From Pomphorhynchus laevis (Eukaryota > Acanthocephala > Palaeacanthocephala > Echinorhynchida > Pomphorhynchidae): 64,000 nt of DNA. Under the pieces are notes generated by a model that saw only the letters and a list, made by a program, of their open reading frames with translations, made no database searches and was not told the origin of the DNA. The DNA is taken from the NCBI GenBank assembly GCA_012934845.2, contig WNNJ02001436.1, forward strand, positions 1 through 64,000, given 5' to 3'. Below, piece after piece: positions 1 through 11,627 of this stretch (positions are counted from its first letter, which is position 1; each line of letters begins with the position of its first letter). The translations under genes and the position numbers were made by a program.

Positions 1-189
1 CGTATCTTTCCTGACCGCTCCCCTTCTGATATTGCCCAGCTCAATTTAGCTCGCATTGAAAAACATCGACGTGAAACAAACGGCGAGTCATCCTTATCTA
101 TACGTAAAATCAACGGAAATTTTCACGTTCTTCACACAAGGCCAAAAATTCGATGGCGTCCCATCTCTCCCCCTTGTCTTCTTCGCTAG
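1..189 (+). CDS. LINE copy A, ORF1 C-terminal end (partial)
   Basis: The frame is open from base 1 to a TAG at 187-189 and overlaps the start of ORF2 by 37 nt. The peptide contains IFPDRSPSDIAQLNLARIEK and RPKIRWRP, which match the end of ORF1 in copies B2 and B3 of the related family. It should be the tail of the RNA-binding ORF1 protein of a CR1/L2-type LINE; the start lies outside the window. Confidence 0.7.
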   Translation, partial: RIFPDRSPSDIAQLNLARIEKHRRETNGESSLSIRKINGNFHVLHTRPKIRWRPISPPCLLR

Positions 190-3062
190 TCGATCTCGCT
201 CCTAAGCATACTTTTCGTCTTAGTCTATTCAATACTCGCTCCATTCTTCATAAAGCTGATATGCTTCTCGATATCTTCGATCAATTATCTATCGATATTC
301 TCTGCATTACCGAATCCTGGCACACTGACTCCGACGATCTTGCTATTCGTCGTCTATGTCGCTCTGGTTGTTCTCTAGTTGAATCAGCTCGTCAAATTAC
401 ATCTCATACATCTACTGCGTATAACCATGGCGGTATTGTTGCCATTGCTCGTCACCCAATGTCTTTACGTAAAATCAACGTTAACATCCGTTACACCTCG
501 TTCGAATTACTCATATGCAGATTATCAACGCCTTTCCCTCTGGAACTTGTGATTGTATACCGTCCAGGTTCAGTTGCTCCATCACCTATCTTCTTTAACG
601 ACCTTGCAGATCTAATGTCTCACTGTTCATTGTCTTATACTCCTTCTTTTGTTCTCGGTGACTTTAACATTCGTCTTGATCGCCCGTCTGACTCTTACTC
701 TATCACTTTAACTAATCTTTTTTCTGATTTTAACTATAAATTACTTTCAACAAGCCCAACTCATATTCTCGGCGGTGCTCTCGACATCATTGCTGTTCCT
801 AACTGCTTCAATGACTATACCTCCTTGTCAATTACTGATCCTGGTTTGTCCGATCATTTCCTTGTCACTCTTACTCTTACTCGTCCCCATCCTCCTTCTC
901 CGCCTTTACCATTATCTACACCAAGTCGAACCTGGAAGCTTCTCGATATCCCTATTCTCTGCACAGCCTTACTCAATTCTTCACTCTTTTCACTTCCTCT
1001 TAACTATCTCTCTCCCGATGATCTCTGCATTCTGTTTGATTTTGAACTTACGTCGATCCTCAATAACCTTCTACCTAGTCGACTTCGACGTTCCCAGCGC
1101 TTGCGCCATGCTCCCTGGTTCGATTCTGACTGTAGTCTTTCTAAGCGTCGACTCCGTCACTCTTTTCGTATGTATAAACGCTTTCTTAAACGTTCACCCA
1201 ACTCACTCCCTCCAAATGTTCGTGATTCCTACTTTTCTCAACGCCGTTCACATCTCATTCTTATACGTACTAAACGTACTCTCTTTTGGCGAAATCAACT
1301 CGAGTCATCTTCCAACTCGAAATTTCATTGGAAAATCTTAAACTCAATTCTTTCACGATCATCTACCCCTTGTAATATAAATCCTGATGAATTTTCTTCT
1401 TATCTACAAACTAAGCTATCTAATTTACTTTCCCTACTACCCATAGCCCCCTTGTACCCACTCTTATCTTTAAATACTTCCCTCCCAGAACTATTCCACC
1501 TTCTTCCCGTTTCGTCTGATGAAGTATCTTCGGTTCTGCTGTCATTACCTAATAAAACCTCTCCTTCTGACCCAATTCCCACTCACTTACTTAAAAATAT
1601 CTGCACTTTTATCTTACCCTTCCTAACCACATTGTTCAACTCGTCCATCCGTAGCTGTACATTTCCTTCCATCTGGAAATGCGCCACTGTTCGTCCTATC
1701 ATCAAAAAGCAATCTCTCGACTCTTCACTACCATCTTCGTACCGTCCAATCTCACTTCTCCCAACCCTCTCTAAACTCCTTGAGCGTCTCGTTCTTAAGC
1801 AAGTTAATACATATCTCTATTCCTCTAACTTATTTCCTCCCTTCCAAGCCGCTTTTCGCTCTAATTACTCTACCGAAATTGCATGTCTTAAAGTTTATAA
1901 CGACTTACTCATATCGCGCGATCATAAATTATGTAGTGTCATAGTTTCTCTTGATCTATCGTCTGCTTTTGACATCATCGATCACTCGATTCTTCTCCAT
2001 CGCCTTCGTCATGATTATGGCTTCTCTTTACCCACTGTATCATGGTTTTCTTCATATCTATCAAACCGTACATTTCGCGTATATTCTAACTCTTCTCTCT
2101 CCCATCCTTCGTCCATTCCGTCCGGTGTTCCGCAAGGCTCCGTATTAGGCCCTATACTTTTCTCTCTTCTTCTTGGTGATTTGTCTTCGATTTCTCATAA
2201 ATTTAACTTCCATGTTATGCAATATGCTGATGACATTCTCATCTATGCTCATGCACCTGTTTATCGTATTCACGATCTTAGTGTTTCTGCTTCCGACTGT
2301 CTTGTCTCAATTTCCAATCATCTTTCTTCCCTTTGCCTTTCTCTGAATCCTGATAAATCCAAAATTATGTGGATCCTACCTCGACGACTCGGATTCGAAC
2401 CTCCCTCCGTATCATTAAATTCTACAATTCTTCCTATCGTTGATAATCTCGTTTTCCTATGCTTCCATTTTGACAACCGACTTTCACTTAAACCTTTCGT
2501 TAGAGATAAAGTACGCTCATCTACCTTGATACTCCGCAACCTCCGTCAAGTTCGTAGATTGATCGATTTCCCTTCTTGTATGACTCTCATATCATCTCTC
2601 CTTTTTTCTAGACTCGATTATTGTCTTAGTCTATTTTCCAACTCACCTAAATCCACTCTTCTTCCCCTACAACGCATCGTCAACGCAGCTGTCCGAATTC
2701 TCCTCCGTCTTCGTCGTTTTGATCACACATCCTACCATCTTGCTTCTCTCGATTTGCCTACAATTTATTGTCGTGTTCAAATTCGTCTTCTTATCGTTGC
2801 TTTCCGCCTTGTAACTTTTCATACCCCTTCATTTCTCAACCTTCCTTTTCTTGATAATTCCCGTCCTGTTTACTGTTCCTTGCGTTCCTGTAATTCCCTT
2901 CTTTTACATGTCCCAAACTACTCTACCTCCTTTGGACTCCGCTCCTTCCTGGTGGCTGCTCCTCTATCGTGGAATCATCTGCCCATTCATATACGCCAAT
3001 CAACATCGCTGCCGTGCTTCAAACGACAAATCCGATCCCATTTTAACAATTTAACTGCATGA
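153..3062 (+). CDS. LINE copy A, ORF2: endonuclease plus reverse transcriptase (CR1/L2-like), intact
   Basis: A single 969-codon frame. The N-terminal third is an APE-type endonuclease: FNTRSI near residue 27, ITESW near 52, GDFNIR near 168, and SDHF near 229. The reverse transcriptase follows with SSYRPISLLPTLSKLLER, the LDLSSAFD acid motif, GVPQGSVLGP, and the YADD catalytic box in QYADDILIY. The C-terminus has the LSWNHLPIHIR segment common to CR1/Jockey-group LINEs. No break is visible, so the protein could be functional. ATG 153 is chosen because the endonuclease begins soon after it and ORF1 overlaps it. A nearly identical truncated copy at 10,849 suggests recent activity. Assignment to CR1/L2 rests on motif pattern, not on a search. 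Confidence 0.92.
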   Translation: MASHLSPLSSSLVDLAPKHTFRLSLFNTRSILHKADMLLDIFDQLSIDILCITESWHTDSDDLAIRRLCRSGCSLVESARQITSHTSTAYNHGGIVAIARHPMSLRKINVNIRYTSFELLICRLSTPFPLELVIVYRPGSVAPSPIFFNDLADLMSHCSLSYTPSFVLGDFNIRLDRPSDSYSITLTNLFSDFNYKLLSTSPTHILGGALDIIAVPNCFNDYTSLSITDPGLSDHFLVTLTLTRPHPPSPPLPLSTPSRTWKLLDIPILCTALLNSSLFSLPLNYLSPDDLCILFDFELTSILNNLLPSRLRRSQRLRHAPWFDSDCSLSKRRLRHSFRMYKRFLKRSPNSLPPNVRDSYFSQRRSHLILIRTKRTLFWRNQLESSSNSKFHWKILNSILSRSSTPCNINPDEFSSYLQTKLSNLLSLLPIAPLYPLLSLNTSLPELFHLLPVSSDEVSSVLLSLPNKTSPSDPIPTHLLKNICTFILPFLTTLFNSSIRSCTFPSIWKCATVRPIIKKQSLDSSLPSSYRPISLLPTLSKLLERLVLKQVNTYLYSSNLFPPFQAAFRSNYSTEIACLKVYNDLLISRDHKLCSVIVSLDLSSAFDIIDHSILLHRLRHDYGFSLPTVSWFSSYLSNRTFRVYSNSSLSHPSSIPSGVPQGSVLGPILFSLLLGDLSSISHKFNFHVMQYADDILIYAHAPVYRIHDLSVSASDCLVSISNHLSSLCLSLNPDKSKIMWILPRRLGFEPPSVSLNSTILPIVDNLVFLCFHFDNRLSLKPFVRDKVRSSTLILRNLRQVRRLIDFPSCMTLISSLLFSRLDYCLSLFSNSPKSTLLPLQRIVNAAVRILLRLRRFDHTSYHLASLDLPTIYCRVQIRLLIVAFRLVTFHTPSFLNLPFLDNSRPVYCSLRSCNSLLLHVPNYSTSFGLRSFLVAAPLSWNHLPIHIRQSTSLPCFKRQIRSHFNNLTA

Positions 3063-3150
3063 CTTTCTAATTTTTGTTTGTGGACTTGTAAGCGTACAGC
3101 TTGTACGCATTTGCCACATTAAAAAAATTTGTATTATTATTATTATTATT
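3063..3150 (+). other. 3' tail of LINE A: stem-loop plus ATT repeat
   Basis: After the ORF2 stop comes a short 3' UTR. Bases 3092-3097 (GCGTAC) and 3103-3108 (GTACGC) form a perfect 6-bp hairpin with a 5-nt loop, followed by ATTTGCCAC and then a run of ATT units to about 3150. A stem-loop plus short terminal repeat is what L2/CR1 reverse transcriptases recognise. Copy A' has the same hairpin, and copy B1 has a hairpin with a paired base change. Confidence 0.75.
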
Positions 3151-5026
3151 CTGGCAGCATAAAATCATCACTTCATTCAACTCTAAGACTCGCTGGCATA
3201 CTTTTAACTCAATCCTGGCTCGTTCCTCTACGCCTTGCAACATCAATGCTAATGATTATTCGTCATTTCTGCAGACTAAAGTATCCACGCTGCTCTCTCA
3301 CACCCCGGTCTCCATCCTATCTCACTCTGCCCAGTTTACTCTCATCCTTCTGGAACTCTTTCATCTTCTCCCTGTATCACCTACAGAAGTATCATCTGTC
3401 ATCATGTCCTTGCCCAACAAAATCTCACCTGCCGATCTTCTGCCTACTCACATATTAAAATCTATATGCTCATCGATATCCCCATTTCTCACAACCTTGT
3501 TCAACTCGTCCATCCGCAGTCGTATCTTCCCTTCACACTGGAAATCTGCAATCGTTCGTCCCCTCCTTAAGAAACAATCGCTCGACCCCTCCCTTCATTC
3601 TAGCTATCGCCACATTTCGCTACACCCTAATCTTTCTAAGCTCTTAGAACGCCTCATCTTAATACAAATCCACGCTTATCTCTCCTCATCCAATCTCTAC
3701 CCTCCTTTCCAATCCGCTTTCCGCTCTAATCACTCGACAGAAATCGCATGCATAAAAGTGTACAACGACTTACTCATTTCTCGAGACAAGGCTCTATATA
3801 GTGTTCTCATCTCCCTCGACCTCTCCTCCGCATTCGACATTGTCGACCACTCCGTCCTCCTTTCTCGCCTTCGTTATAATTTCGGCTTTTCTTCCTCCTC
3901 CTCCGTAGCTTGGTTCGCCCCATATCTATCCGACCGTTCCTTTCGCGTATGTTCTAATTCATCATCCTCCCATCCTATCCCTATTTTTTGCGGGGTCCCA
4001 CAAGGTTCAGTCCTAGGTCCCCTGCTTTTCTTTCTTCTGCTTGGCGATCTCTCTCTGTTTATCAAACCTTACTCCTTTAACGTCATGCAATACGCCGATG
4101 ACATTCTAATCTATGCTCATGCACCTGCACATCGCATACACGATATCGGCATTTCTGCCTCCAACTGTCTTTCTTCTATCCACAAACGTCTCTCCAATCT
4201 CCATCTCGTTCTAAACGCCGAAAAGTCCAAAATAATGTGGATCCTTCCCCGTAAACCAAGCATATCTCCTCCCATTGTATCTTTTGCCTCATCGATCATC
4301 CCTATAGTCCACAATCTCACTTTCTTAGGCTTCCATTTCGATGATCACCTTTCCCTTAAACCCTTCGTCCGTGACAAGGTCCGCTCGTCTAACTTAATTC
4401 TTCGTGACATCCGCCGTATCCGCCCCCTTATCGACTTCCGTTCTTGTATGTCTCTTCTTTCATCGCTTCTTTTCCCTAAAATCGATTACTGCCTTAGCCT
4501 TTTCGCCAATTCTCCAAAATCCATCATCCTACTCCTACAACGAATAATCAACACCGCCGTACGAGTGCTCTATCGTCTCCGTCGCTTCGACCACACATCC
4601 ACATATTTTGCCCAACTCTCCTGGTCCACCATCCACATCCGCATCAAACTCCGCCTTCTTCTCGTTACTTTTCGTCTCATCGTTGTCGGCTCCCCACCTC
4701 GCTATCGCTTCGGATAAAGGAAGGTTCATCAACCTTCCTTTCTTAGACGATACTCGCCCCACCTCGCTATCGCTTCGTTCCTGTCATACCCTCTTACTCC
4801 ACGTTCCTAATTACTCCAACAACTACGGTCTCCGATCCTTCCTCGTCGCCGCCTCACTCGCCTGGAATCAACTCCCTCTCGACGTCCGCCGCGCTCCCTC
4901 CTTTATCACATTCAAACACATCCTCCGTTCACACCTTCTCGACACCTGATTCACAGTTTTGTTTTGTTGTGGTCATGTAAGCGTGCGCTGGCACGCATTT
5001 GCCACGTTAAAATAAATCCTTTTTTT
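3151..5026 (+). pseudogene. LINE copy B1 (CR1/L2-like family 2), 5'-truncated
   Basis: Starts directly after the ATT tail of copy A and matches copy B2 from 13,868 onward almost base for base. It encodes the reverse transcriptase: LDLSSAFDIVDH, GVPQGSVLGP and QYADDILIY are present. The frame runs to a stop at 4717; the C-terminal part continues in another frame to about 4949. The shift falls in a 66-bp duplication in which CCCACCTCGCTATCGCTTCG appears at about 4694 and again at about 4760. The 3' UTR has hairpin arms at 4981-4986 and 4991-4996 and ends near 5026 in an A/T-rich tail. The endonuclease and ORF1 are missing. Confidence 0.88.
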
Positions 5027-5244
5027 AATGTAAATCCAACATATGAACGTAGTGAGTTGAGTTTTGAAACAATTATTACAAGTCACTGTTCTATAATGGA
5101 TAAAAAGGGTATAAAGGTTGAATCAGATAATAAAACTATACCTATATTATATTAAAATCCGAAATTACATACTAAATATAACATACCAAATTAAATAACT
5201 AGGTATTATTATGTACATAAAAGCATGGCTAAATTGGCTGGTTC
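5027..5244. other. AT-rich spacer between LINE B1 and LINE C
   Basis: About 220 bases with no coding potential that I can support. It separates two convergent LINE copies and may be older host sequence. Confidence 0.4.
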
Positions 5245-8200
5245 ACTGCAGAAAAAAATACAATAAAATAAAAGTATCACAAATACGGAAAAGCAGCTTT
5301 CCCTATAGCATCTTCCATCCGTAATTTCTTTTTGAATTCGTTGATATCGCTACTGCACACTGTTGACTCTCCAAGCATATTCCACAGAGATACAACTCGC
5401 CGATCAAATTGGACAGCTCGTGATTTTATTATCCTTTCAAGTCGCAGGGTTAAACCATGGCCTCGGAGGATATTGGATGAGCGCAAATGAAGACAATCTC
5501 GAAGTGGATGATCCAAATCATTAAGAATTTGCCAGACCATACTCATATCGATGTACCGGCGGGTCCACGTGACAGTCTCAAGTCTAAGTGATTTTAATCG
5601 ATCAGGGTACGACAAAAATTTCAGTTGCGGTGCTAGCTTGGTAGCTCTATGAAGTACCCTCTCTGAACTAATATGTTCTTTTGAATTTTGGGGATACACA
5701 CACGGCGCAGCATATAGAAGACGGCTCAACACATGAGCAAATATTAGCGGACGTAGGGCAAATTGATTGAGTGCAATGAAAGAACGTCGAAGTAGACCGA
5801 TTATTCCCAACGCATTTAAACAAGCATGTTCAGTATGTGTGACGGTACTCAAATCACTGTTTATCCACACTCCCAAGTCCTTATATTTGTTCACTCGTTC
5901 TATATCACTGCTTTGAAAGCTATAATTAGCTAAAGATTGAGCATTTCCGTCACACACGTAAATGCTTACATTTTGAAATATTGACAATCATCTTATTGAG
6001 CAGAGACCAATTTTCGACTTCTTCGATATCCCGTTGCAGTTTAACTATATCACTGGGTGAACGAATTGACCTCCAGATTTTCAAATCGTCTGCATATAAA
6101 AGCATCCGAGAATCAATAAATTCCGGGATATCATTGATGTAGACACTAAATAACAATGGACCCAATACTGAACCTTGAGGCACCCCTATATTACATGACC
6201 GCGAAGAAGAGTAAAAATTATCTACATGCACACAATAACTACGATTGCTTAAAAACGATGCAATCCATCTAACAAGCAAAAATGGAATACCACTTTTCTC
6301 TAGTTTATTTAGGAGGAATCTATGGTCTACTCTGTCAAATGCCTTAGAGAAATCGAAGAATATGATGTCAGTAGCAATGGATACGGCTTTATTAGCTGAC
6401 CAATCAAGATGGGCTGCGAGTAGATTAGTAACTGTCGAATAACCCTTACGGAAACCATGTTGCTCAGAAGCTATTACATTATTCTCACTTAAAAACTTGA
6501 CCATATAACCATGCATAATTCGCTCTAACATTCTACAACATAAGCAAGTAATACTTACTGCTATGTAATTGTCTACTGAAGATCTATCACCCTTTTTGAA
6601 GATGGGGTGAATGATCGATTGTTTCCACTCTTTTGGAAGAGTCGTATCAATAATAGATTGTCGAAATATGTTACAAAGTGGTGTATATATTGAGGCTGCT
6701 ATTCGACGAAGATATATCGAAGGTAACAAATCAGCACCTTTGGAGTTTGTCCCTTTAAGACGATGCAGTTCAGCTAAAACTTTTTCCGGAGTTATCAAAT
6801 TAGCTATGTCTAAACTAGGATATGAAACACTAGCACTTCTTATCGTCTCACTGTTCTGGATAGGTTCAGAATACTCGTTTGTAGTCTCTCTGTCCAAGTA
6901 AAAATGCATTGAGAACATCTCAGCAAGGTCGTCTTCAATAACGCTATCAAAATACTGGCCGACTGTTTTATTAGCGTTCCTACTACTATTCACATATAGA
7001 AAAAGAGCTTTGGGATCATGTCTACAACTATAAGCTAGACCATTTTCAAAAAATAACGCTTATGTCGTTTTAAAGAATTGAAAAAATTTCTCGCCTGCTT
7101 ACAAACACAACATTCACAAAACCCACCCTTAAAGCATTTGAAACTGGAGTCACGAGCCTTCATCGCAGTAGCCAGCTCAGTATCAAACCAACAAGCCCTT
7201 TTCCGACTATTCATAGACTTTAAAGAGGAGAATTTTACCATTAGAGAATAAAGCGTCACGCGAAAATGATCCCATGCCTCGTCAACTCCGACAACAGCCG
7301 GATCAGGCCAACTTACTCTATGCAGCTTTGATATAATAACATCATAGTTTGCCCGAAATACATTAATCTGACGTTTGTACCCAGCATGATGAAACCCTCA
7401 TTTGTATATTTACCAAACTTTAACTACACAGTGATCAGACAAACCAACAGGAGAATCATATTGGATACTACTGATTAATTGACTGTGTGTCGATAGTCAA
7501 AGTTCAAGAAGTGAAGAACTACAACTTGAAAAGCGAGTATGTACATCAACAAATTGAGCAAGACCACAATAAGTTAAACACTCCATAAGGTCACAAGATT
7601 CACTATCACAAGTAGGAAGAACCGTATTTGAAGTACATTCAACATCTGGCATATTTAGATCCCCCATTATCACAGTATAACATTCTCCTCGCGTATACAA
7701 CTCTATCTCTTCAATGAGTTTCTTAGATATTGCCTTAGGAGCACGATACACAAGACCCAGTATGATGGGTGAGCTGTTATCAAACTTCACCTGACACCAC
7801 AAACTCTCAACTCTATCAATAGACGACTTACTCAAAACACGCACCTTAACTTCGTATCTCATAAAGAGAGATACGCCACCACCCCTAACCCTATCCGATC
7901 ACTACGGAACATAGAATAGCCTGGGATGGATACCTCAGCATCGGATACATCACAATTAAACCAAGATTCGGTAATACCAACTATAATTGGATTAAGAGAC
8001 TCGATCCTAAACTTTAGTTCATCGACTTTCTGTAACAAGCTCCGAACATTACAATAAAATATATTATGACTTTTATTCACACCAGTGCAAGTAGTAATAT
8101 CATCTCTAGCAATCTGACACACTTCAGATCCCAAATCAGATAGGCACTTATATGCTATAAGACCTTGCCAAAACCCTCCACATACACGAGAGGTGATACA

Positions 8201-8856
8201 TCTAGTGGTGACCAACTGATGCGAATGCGTCGCCTCACTACTTGAAAATTTTGCACACATAGATTGCTCTCACCAAGCGCAACACGAGATGTGAGTTCTT
8301 CCTTAGCTTGAGACAATTTCTCCCTTTAAGAGCGTCAAGATCTTTCAAGAGACTAACATGGGATCTTTTTAAACGATATGAATTCCGAAGAATTAACTCA
8401 GTATGCGACTGCTCCCTAAATACGGCCTTGAGTAAACGCGGCCTATTACTAAGTGTATCACGCTTACCCTGTCGAAATAATGCAACGAGTTTAACATGTT
8501 TGACAATATTCACATTGCAAGAACCAAGTACCTGCGTCAATATAAATATCACACTCTGGACGTCCTAGTTAAGACGTACTTGCGCGTTCTCAAATAAAGA
8601 TTATCTTATATTGGCCAGGATAACAGATCTACATCGATCAGCGGTGTGTTTCCTATTATTACCAAATTGCAATTCGAGACCGTCACGTGACACTGCGGAT
8701 GGTGTATGTTGACTAATTGTTGACGTTTTTTCCTTCTTTTTGACAGTCCCATTATCAGACATATGACCATGATTCAAAACCTGACAATATGTATTTTCAT
8801 CATTAGTAACATCAGGTAAATGCACTGGAACATCCATATCAATTTTTGATAAATCC
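5245..8856 (-). pseudogene. LINE copy C (CR1/Jockey-like), near full length, broken
   Basis: Reads leftward. An ORF1-like part (about 8,850-8,238) contains RPRLLKAVF and LILRNSYRLKRS. The endonuclease lies at about 8,100-7,497: YCNVRSLLQK, GITESWF, VMGDLNMPD. A linker at 7,259-7,035 has WFDTEL. The reverse transcriptase at 6,993-5,950 has FFDFSKAFDRVDH, GVPQGSVLGPLLF and LLYADDLKIW, so its catalytic box is intact. A C-terminal part in another frame (5,987-5,277) has DLGVWINSDLS and ends in a stop at 5,277. Frame changes separate ORF1, the two endonuclease halves, the linker, the RT and the C-terminus, so this copy is dead. The 3' end is near 5,245. Confidence 0.88.
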
Positions 8857-10848
8857 AAAATTATTATTATAGTGTACAAGTTACTAGCCGCAAATGGCTG
8901 TTTCAACTGTTCACAAATTACATTTTAAAATATCAATTAAAATACATCCACGAATCCAAATTAGAGTTCACAATCCACTTCAGCAGCATCTTCTTGAAGT
9001 GTCTATTGCTAGTAGCATTGACGACGTCTTCAGGCAGCGAATTCCAAACATTCAATGCGCGGTGGGAAAGCCTACTCACACTCCTTATTTTGCCATGGGG
9101 GAATTTAAATAACGTAAGGGAGTGACCTCTGCGACGCGAATTTCTCAATTTTATCGAATTGGATGGTAACCCCTCTTTTCCACGAACCAAATGCCACATC
9201 GCTACAATATCTAAATATAGTAGCCTCTGGGCCGTTGAAGGCATTTTTAAGCAAGCTAGGCGCTCATTGTAAGAATAAAGAGATGTAATGCAAAGTTTGG
9301 TTCCTCTACGTAAAATCGACTCGGTCTTTTTCATCTCAGCCTTGGTGGATGGAAAAGTTGATGCGATGCAGTATTCCACATGCGGACGGACTAACGCACA
9401 GTAGAGATGCTTAAATAATTTTGGATGCAGCTTACTAAATGTGTTCTTAATACAATACAAGGCCTTCATGGCTTTACCGTAGATATAATCGGTATTCGGT
9501 CGTGTTTTAAGGTCGTTATTCAAAATAATCCCTAGGTCTCTATGAACAAAAATGTTGTGAAGCTTATAACATCCTAAATAGAATTCATGATCAGATTTAC
9601 ATTTGCCGAGTTTCATATGAACGCACTTATCTACATTTATGGTCATACCGGTAGCACTGCTCCAGTCGTAGATTGTCTGGAGATCATATTGTAGATGCCG
9701 TCCATCAGGATCTGAGATGCTATCGCACCACACTTTCACATCGTATGCGAATGCCAGGCAGGGACTGTTTATGCGTAACAGAAGATCATTGAGAAATATA
9801 ATAAAAAGCAAGGGACCAAGGACTGTACCTTGCGGAACTCCGGATTTAACTAACCTAGTAGAAGACATACAATTGCCAACCCTCACCTGAAATGATCTCC
9901 CGTCCAAAAAATCACGAATCCAATTGCATAACGTGGAGGATACTCCGTAGTGTGCTAACAACCTAATCATCCCATCATGAGGGACGCGATCGAAGGCTTT
10001 CGAAAAATCAATAAAGATTATATCGAGTGAGCTACCAAAACTTAACGACTGGGTCCAAGTTTCGCGCGCGGTAAGCAAGTTCGTCAAACAAGAACGGGAG
10101 TGACGAAAACCATGTTGAGCGGACGATAGTATACCAAGAGAGACAAGATGATCGTAGACTCTAGTGCTGATGGCGCGTTCGAGAACTTTGCACAGAGAAG
10201 AGGTTAAGCTTATTGGCCTATAATCACCACAGGATGATGCAAAAATTTTTTGGGAATAGGAACAACGGTTGCAGTTTTCCAATCTTCTGGGACACTGCCA
10301 GTGGCCAGAATTTTATCAAAGATAATAGTCAGGAATGGTGCCAGGTAACTCGATAAAGCTTTGAGCAGGTATGGGGAGATGTCATCGGGGCCAGCTGCGC
10401 TAAAAGGACGAATATTATTGAGATAATCTTGAATTTCAGTAACGCAAATTGGCCGGGATTCATTACGCGGAGGGATAGAGCACCCGTACCATATCATATG
10501 AGAATCGCAATGTGGTAAAGTGGATAAAGAGAACGAGGATGCGAAGGTCTCAGCTATATCAGTTTTATTTGTAACCAAGCCACATTCAGAGTGCACATGC
10601 TTGATTGCAGAGTTGAGCGTTCCGTTTTGCCGAGCATATGACCAAAATAGCTTGGGGTTGCGATTAACTTCCTTGATGATTGTAGATTCGAATTTATCAC
10701 GTTTTAACGTTTTCATACGAGTACAGACGTTCCTAAGATACCTATAAATGTTGGCGTAATACGGAAGCGAACGAGATAACTTCCAAAGACGATTTCGTAC
10801 TCGCAACATCAATCTCAGGTCCTCATCGAACCTCCTTTATCGAACCTC
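8857..10848 (-). pseudogene. LINE copy D (CR1/Jockey-like), 5'-truncated, catalytic box mutated
   Basis: Two overlapping frames (10,812-10,210 and 10,282-8,933) encode the linker and reverse transcriptase: GDYRPISLTSSLCKVLER, FIDFSKAFDRVPH and SGVPQGTVLGPLLF. The expected FADD box reads FAYD in LAFAYDVKVW, so one catalytic aspartate is lost. A frameshift lies near 10,210-10,282. The C-terminus has NVWNSLPEDVV, and the stop is at 8,933. The 3' UTR carries AGCCATTTGCGGCT (minus strand, 8,899-8,886) and an ATA run near 8,860-8,870 that abuts copy C. The endonuclease is missing. The right edge meets copy A' at about 10,849. Confidence 0.87.
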
Positions 10849-11625
10849 CTATTATGTGGATCCTACCTCGACGCCTCGGCTTCGAACCTCCCTCCGTATC
10901 ATTAAATTCTACAATTCTTCCTATCGTTGATAATATCGTTTTCCTAGGCTTCTATTTTGACAACCGACTTTCACTTAAACCTTTCGTTAGAGATAAAGTA
11001 CGCTCATCTACCTTGATACTCCGCAACCTCCGTCAAGTTCGTAGATTGATCGATTTACCTTGTATGACTCTCATATCATCTCTCCTTTTTTCTAGACTCG
11101 ATTATTGTCTTAGTCTATTTTCCAACTCACCTAAATCCACTCTTCTTCCCCTACAACGCATCGTCAACGCAGCTGTCCGAATTCTCCTCCGTCTTCGTCG
11201 TTTTGATCATACATCCTACCATCTTGCTTCTCTCGATTTGCCTACAATTTATTGTCGTGTTCAAATTCGTCTTCTTATCGTTGCTTTCCGCCTTGTAACT
11301 TTTCATACCCCTTCATTTCTCAACCTTCCTTTTCTTGATAATTCTCGTCCTGTTTACTGTTCCTTGCGTTCCTGTAATTCCCTTCTTTTACATGTCCCAA
11401 ACTACTCTACCTCCTTTGGACTCCGCTCCTTCCTGGTGGCTGCTCCTCTATCGTGGAATCATCTGCCCATTCATATATGCCAATCAACTTCCCTGCAGTG
11501 CTTCAAACGACAAATCCGATCCCATTTTAACAATTTATCTGCTTGACTTTTTCATTTTTGTTTGTGGACTTGTAAGCGTACAGCTTGTACGCATTTGCCA
11601 CATTAAATAAATTTGTATTATTATG
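10849..11625 (+). pseudogene. LINE copy A' (family 1), 5'-truncated
   Basis: Matches copy A from about base 2,364 to its end with only scattered differences. It covers the last 230 codons of ORF2 (open from MWILPRRLGFEPP to the stop near 11,546), the 3' hairpin at 11,576-11,592, and a short TTA tail. It lacks endonuclease and RT motifs, which fits incomplete target-primed reverse transcription. High identity to A means that both are young. Confidence 0.9.
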
Positions 11626-11627
11626 GC

